This document shows, piece by piece, positions 60,877 to 64,000 of a DNA stretch of 64,000 nt. Source of the stretch: CAZOVB01 sp964583095. Lineage in GTDB: Bacteria > Planctomycetota > Phycisphaerae > SM23-33. The translations under genes and the position numbers were made by a program. The notes beneath the pieces are model-generated. The model was not told where the DNA came from and did no database searches. It saw only the letters and a list, made by a program, of their open reading frames with translations. Positions within the stretch are counted from its first letter, which is position 1. Every line of letters begins with the position of its first letter. The stretch covers positions 215,064 to 279,063 of the forward strand of contig CAZOVB010000002.1 of NCBI GenBank assembly GCA_964583095.1. The letters are read 5' to 3'.

Positions 60877-61111
60877 TGCAAGCGGTTCCTTTGCCTGTGC
60901 TTACATCGGCGCGTGGCCGGGGCCTTCCTCGCCCGGGGTCTCTCCTGACTACCCAACGCCCGACAGGCCCCAGTGCCCGGACGCAAATAACAAGGTGATT
61001 ACCCTATTTTTGACTTGGCGCGTAGGGTGAATATCGTATACTCCACTCTCAGGAGAACCCGTCGTACCTGTTGCACCCGGAGCGGTTTTTGTCGTAACGA
61101 GGAGGACCTTG

Positions 61112-61312
61112 ATGGCCACGCGCTTAAGGTCAATGATTGTACTTGTAGGCTGCGCTGCATCGCAGATGCTCGCCGGCACAGCGGACCAGACCCCCCAGCC
61201 GTCCCAGGCATCCGTTGGAGGAATGGACATTGCCGCGTTCTGCTTCTTCGCAGCCGGGGCCGGGTTGATCGTCCTGAGACGTACCCACCGGCGGAGACGA
61301 TCACAAGACTGA
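61112..61312 (+). CDS. Small exported protein with C-terminal membrane anchor and Arg-rich tail
   Basis: 66 residues from the ATG at 61112 with GGAGG 6 bases upstream. An N-terminal signal-like helix (LRSMIVLVGCAASQMLAG), a short polar middle, then a hydrophobic helix (DIAAFCFFAAGAGLIVL) and RRTHRRRRSQD. The tripartite end resembles PEP-CTERM/LPXTG-type sorting signals, but no PEP or LPxTG motif is present. Function unknown. Confidence 0.5.
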   Translation: MATRLRSMIVLVGCAASQMLAGTADQTPQPSQASVGGMDIAAFCFFAAGAGLIVLRRTHRRRRSQD

Positions 61313-61345
61313 AGCCCTTGCCCTCCGCTGACATACAACGACCCG

Positions 61346-61366
61346 AAAACCCCACTCTCAGCGGGG
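61346..61366 (-). terminator. Probable terminator after superoxide dismutase
   Basis: On the minus strand CCCC (61366-61363), 9-base loop, GGGG (61353-61350) is followed by TTTT. It is 38 bases past the SOD stop. The stem is short. Confidence 0.4.
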
Positions 61367-61403
61367 CCTCCGGGCCGATATGCCCTGGACCAACAGCGTG
61401 TGC

Positions 61404-62144
61404 TCAGGCCTTTTCCGCCTGGGCCAGACGCTTGGCCGCAAATTCCCAATTCGCCAGCTTCATGAAGTTCTCCACCCACTGGCCGCGATTGTTGGCAAAC
61501 TGCAGATAGTACGCGTGTTCCCAGACATCGCAGACCAGCAGCGGAACCACGCCCCAGATGGCCAGGTTCTGATGCTTCTCTGCCTGGAGAACGACCAGTT
61601 GCCGCCCGATCGGCTCAAACGCCAGCACGCCCCAGCCACTGGCCTCGACCGCCTTGGTGGCCGCCGCAAACTGCTTCTGCCCCGCCTCGACCGATCCGAA
61701 GGAGGACTTCATCGCCCGGCCCAACCCCTGAGGGACCTTGCTGCCATCGGGCGTCATCGAATTCCAGTAGAGCGTGTGCAGCACGTGCCCGCTGCCGTGG
61801 AAGGCCAGGGCCCGGCTGAGCGGCTTGATCTGCGAGAAGTCTCCGTCGTTGCGGGCCTTACTGAGCTTGTCCAGCGTCGTGTTAAGCCCGCGGACATACC
61901 CGGCGTGGTGCCGGTCGTGGTGAATCTCCAGCGTCCGGGCCTCGTGCAGCGGGGCCAGGGCGTCCTTTTCATACGGAAGATCCGGCAACCGGTACTTGCC
62001 CTCGGAATAGGCCCCTTCCAGTTGCATGCCCCCCATGTTGGAAGACGATGAACCGTCCTGGCCCACCGCACAGCCCGTGGCGGCCAGGACCGCAGCCCCT
62101 CCGGCCAGTTTCAGCGCACTGCGTCGATTGATTCTCTCTGTCAT
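61404..62144 (-). CDS. sodA: Superoxide dismutase (Fe/Mn) with Tat-type lipoprotein signal
   Basis: 246 residues. The N-terminus has a twin-arginine motif NRRSALKLAGG and a lipobox AATGC (C25), so the enzyme is probably exported folded and lipid-anchored; most Fe/Mn SODs are cytoplasmic. Metal ligands H74, H122, D205 and H209 (DVWEHAYY) are intact. Gly at the Fe-type Gln site (G118) and His (H190) where Mn enzymes have Gln leave metal preference open. It starts at the ATG at 62144 with AAGGAG upstream. It complements the cytoplasmic superoxide reductase at 18613 on the other side of the membrane. Confidence 0.92.
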   Translation of the reverse strand: MTERINRRSALKLAGGAAVLAATGCAVGQDGSSSSNMGGMQLEGAYSEGKYRLPDLPYEKDALAPLHEARTLEIHHDRHHAGYVRGLNTTLDKLSKARNDGDFSQIKPLSRALAFHGSGHVLHTLYWNSMTPDGSKVPQGLGRAMKSSFGSVEAGQKQFAAATKAVEASGWGVLAFEPIGRQLVVLQAEKHQNLAIWGVVPLLVCDVWEHAYYLQFANNRGQWVENFMKLANWEFAAKRLAQAEKA

Positions 62145-62241
62145 TGCTCTCTCCTTCCGGGAAGATATAGACGGTGGTCGCGCGGAGTTTCCCGTATTCT
62201 ACCCAATCTCCGGGGGCGAAACGAATCCCCCTGCCCGGAAA

Positions 62242-62742
62242 TCAGCTCCCCTGCCCCTCGAAGCGGTCGTCGGCCACGTCCCGCTGGGCCCGGGCAGCGT
62301 CGATCCACCCGCACCGCGTCACGTCGAACCGATCGAAATCCGCCACGTACGGCTTGATATCCAGCAGCGGCGTGCCATCCACCACGTCGATCCCCTCGAC
62401 GTCCAAAACGTTGCCCTGCCGGCCAAGCAGGGCCACACACGAAATCCCGATCGCATTGGGCCTGCACGGAGCCCGCGTGGCGAACACGCCGTGGCTGCGG
62501 GTGTCCAGGAAGGGCGTTACCCTCAGTTGCTTCTTGCCGACCCGGTGGAAGAAGTAGACCAGCCAGATCCGCTCGAAACCCTCCAGGTCCGCCAGGCCCT
62601 GGGAAAACGGACCGTAGAGCTCCACCTGCCCCCGCGCGCTGCCGGCGCGGCTGGGCTGGATCGGCGTGCCACTCGGCTGATCGTGGGGCGAATGAATGAC
62701 CCCGATCCGCTCGAACTCGATCTTTCCCGGCTGCCTCGTCAC
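62242..62742 (-). CDS. trmO: tRNA m6t6A methyltransferase TrmO (TsaA/YaeB family)
   Basis: 166 residues. FERIGVIHSPH at the start, LADLEGFERIWLVYFFH, TRAPCRPNAIGISCV and VEGIDVVDGTPLLDIKPYV are the family's conserved blocks; RAPCRPNAIG forms the SAM pocket. It N6-methylates t6A37 in tRNA-Thr. A GTG start at 62742 with GGGAG 8 bases upstream is used. E. coli TrmO has about 235 residues; the extra C-terminal domain is lacking here, as in archaeal-type members. Confidence 0.9.
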   Translation of the reverse strand: MTRQPGKIEFERIGVIHSPHDQPSGTPIQPSRAGSARGQVELYGPFSQGLADLEGFERIWLVYFFHRVGKKQLRVTPFLDTRSHGVFATRAPCRPNAIGISCVALLGRQGNVLDVEGIDVVDGTPLLDIKPYVADFDRFDVTRCGWIDAARAQRDVADDRFEGQGS

Positions 62743-62849
62743 GACGATACTCCCAGCAGATTCCCAAACCCTTCCAGGCCCACGATCCTCTCGCTTCCCC
62801 CCTGCCCTGTCAAGACATCCCCCGGCCAGAGCTTGGAATCGTCACGGCA

Positions 62850-63429
62850 GGAAACAAATCGACCCCGACGCCATCAACTGGTCCGCATGCAGACCATGCA
62901 GACCAACCACGCCGAGGCCGTCACCAACGTCCACGTTCTGCAGTCGGTAAGGGAACTCTCCGAACAACTCGATCGCCAGATCGAGACCATCGAGCAACAG
63001 ATCCACCGGCATATCGACGCCGAACCGGAGTTCCAGCACAAGGCGCAACTCATGCAGACAATGCCCGCCATCGGCCAGACAACCGCCTATCTTCTGGCTG
63101 CAGAACTGCCGGAACTCGGCCAGTGCAATCGCCAGCAGATCGCCGCACTTGTGGGCGTGGCGCCGATCAACCGCGACAGCGGAACCGCTCAAGGCAGACG
63201 CACCACCCACGACGCGCGAAAGCACGTCCGCACCGCCTTGTACATGGCCGCACTCAGCGCCTCGCAACACAACCCGCCGCTTCGCGAATTCTACCAACGT
63301 CTCCGCGCCGCCGGAAAGCCCGGCGTGGTGGCCCTGATGGCCGTGATGCGAAAATTAGTGGTCGTCCTCAACACCATGCTCGCAAACGACGAACCGTGGC
63401 AGAACCCGAATCTGCCGAAAACAACCTGA
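62850..63429 (+). pseudogene. IS110-family transposase remnant (C-terminal part)
   Basis: The reading frame encodes the middle helix (HQLVRMQTMQTNHAEAV) and the complete transposase_20 domain (PF02371): TMPAIGQTTAYLLAAELPELG, ALVGVAPINRDSG, RRTTHDARKHVRTALYMAAL and the end LVVVLNTML. The N-terminal DEDD catalytic domain, needed for activity, is missing; upstream DNA is unrelated and borders trmO. The left junction is near 62840-62860, placed only approximately. Inactive unless supplied in trans. Confidence 0.85.
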
Positions 63430-63448
63430 ATTCACTTGAACTGAAAGA

Positions 63449-63464
63449 CACCCCCTCCGGGGTG
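63449..63464. repeat. Small palindrome after the IS110 remnant
   Basis: CACCCC, 4-base loop, GGGGTG. It lies 20 bases past the transposase stop and could mark the element's right end or be a hairpin terminator. Confidence 0.5.
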
Positions 63465-63491
63465 GAAGGGAAAAAGAGCTACGCTCATTGC

Positions 63492-63517
63492 CCCCGGATG
63501 CGCTCCGCGATCCGGGG
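63492..63517. repeat. REP-like palindrome 2
   Basis: CCCCGGAT (63492-63499) and ATCCGGGG (63510-63517) form an 8 bp stem with an inner GCG/CGC pairing. Located between two other hairpins. Confidence 0.65.
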
Positions 63518-63554
63518 CTACTCTTTCATCGCCCCGCCCCCCCAGCGCGGGTGC

Positions 63555-63579
63555 CACGGACCTGCGAAGCAAGTCCGTG
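63555..63579. repeat. REP-like palindrome 3
   Basis: A 25-base hairpin, CACGGAC at 63555-63561 with GTCCGTG at 63573-63579, continues inward through TGC/GCA with a single C-A mismatch and a GAA loop. Confidence 0.7.
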
Positions 63580-63600
63580 CCTCGTGAGGGTCCGAATACA

Positions 63601-63925
63601 TCCTTCGACGCGCCGGCCACCAGGAAGCCCTGGCCGCACTTGTCGCCAAGGCAGTGCCTCGCTGGCCTCCGAACACGTCTTTTACGCCTGTCCCAACCAA
63701 CCGCCGCTTCCTCCGGGCTCCGCACAAGCAACGCAGGATCCACCAGAACAATGGCTCCCCGTCAGAAAAAAGCGAAAACTTCTGGACAATATCTCCTTCG
63801 GTCTGGGCCTGGTAGTTGGCGATATCCTCGGCCGAAAGGACATCGGCGAAGGGCAGTCCGGGCTGGTTCAGGAAGGAATCGGGTACGTTGGAGAAACCGG
63901 CCGAATCAGGCGATACAGTGGTCAT
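63601..63925 (-). other. Open frame of uncertain status at right edge
   Basis: From the ATG at 63925 the frame reads MTTVSPDSAGFSNVPDSF then LPFADVLSAEDIANYQAQ. The opening resembles the N-terminus of DDE transposases seen in planctomycetes (LPFADVLSAE), but this resemblance is from memory and unverified. After about 50 residues the sequence becomes Arg/Trp-rich and runs into the hairpin cluster at 63555, as expected for a truncated gene reading into repeat DNA. Possibly a decayed mobile-element fragment. Confidence 0.3.
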
Positions 63926-64000
63926 AGCGTAACCGTCCGGCGAAGCTTTCAATTACCCACAAGTTGCTTTCCGAGCAGGAAGCCGAAGTGGATGTCGGTG

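Noticed and set aside
62850..63429. A functional IS110 transposase
   Set aside because: The DEDD catalytic domain is absent, so the element cannot be active by itself.
1..64000. CRISPR array, prophage or rRNA operon
   Set aside because: No regularly spaced direct repeats, phage structural genes or rRNA sequences were seen on either strand.

Overview
The window is a GC-rich bacterial chromosome segment with about 55 recognisable protein genes, one tRNA and no rRNA or CRISPR array. The gene content points to a planctomycete, probably of the Phycisphaerae or a related anaerobic lineage. The evidence is a fused LpxC/FabZ, LpxI, a prenyltransferase-repeat/DUF4159 protein, BlaI with an M56 metalloprotease receptor, a PD40-propeller protein with three haem-binding CxxCH motifs, a DUF255 (YyaL) protein, and a large anaerobe-type oxygen-defence set. 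The cell is diderm: BamA, Skp, LpxD, LpxC, LpxA and Lol genes are all present. The class assignment is inference.

Layout. 0-12 kb: partial cyclase/formamidase, tRNA-Leu(GAG), a pair of small genes, a DUF4159 protein, then a 2,353-residue M56-protease/ankyrin protein convergent to it. That protein is translationally coupled to a BlaI repressor whose promoter carries two TACGA-type dyads. 12-16 kb: MazG-like hydrolase, GAF/HD-GYP protein, GH2 beta-mannosidase. 16-23.4 kb: an oxygen and iron defence island, all on the minus strand. It holds ferritin, a ferritin-like diiron protein and a flavodiiron protein; then desulfoferrodoxin, thiol peroxidase, a membrane thioredoxin, a metal permease with HMA domain and TIGR02757; then PerR and rubrerythrin. 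Two near-identical TGAGAA-type dyads lie at the ferritin and perR promoters. 23.4-33 kb: a structured non-coding stretch, an HTH-fused degenerate GspE/PilB-like ATPase, GalE, Mfd and a parvulin lipoprotein.

32-42 kb: an envelope operon on the minus strand, bamA-skp-lpxD-lpxC/fabZ-lpxA-like-lpxA-Gfo/Idh-GT87. 42-46 kb: GNAT enzyme, small proteins, a PP2C/SpoIIE phosphatase with HAMP, and a methyltransferase. 46-54 kb: a plus-strand operon lysS-lolC/E-lolD-lpxD2-lpxI-larB-nnrD, which holds a second lpxD and the UDP-diacylglucosamine hydrolase step. Lipid A synthesis is therefore split over two loci about 10 kb apart. 53.8-62.7 kb: DUF255/DsbD-alpha fusion, a large inverted repeat, the PD40/multihaem protein, DUF2752, two lipoproteins, a small membrane protein, a Tat-lipoprotein superoxide dismutase and TrmO. 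62.8-64 kb: an IS110 transposase remnant with a cluster of palindromic repeats.

How it fits together. PerR probably controls an oxygen-detoxification programme: superoxide is handled by desulfoferrodoxin and SOD, peroxide by rubrerythrin and Tpx, O2 by the flavodiiron protein, and iron is stored in ferritin. The two envelope operons between them supply outer-membrane assembly, lipoprotein release and most early lipid A steps. The least explained items are the M56-ankyrin receptor, the LpxA paralogue without catalytic histidines, the ATPase with a broken Walker A, and the structured intergenic region near 23.5 kb.
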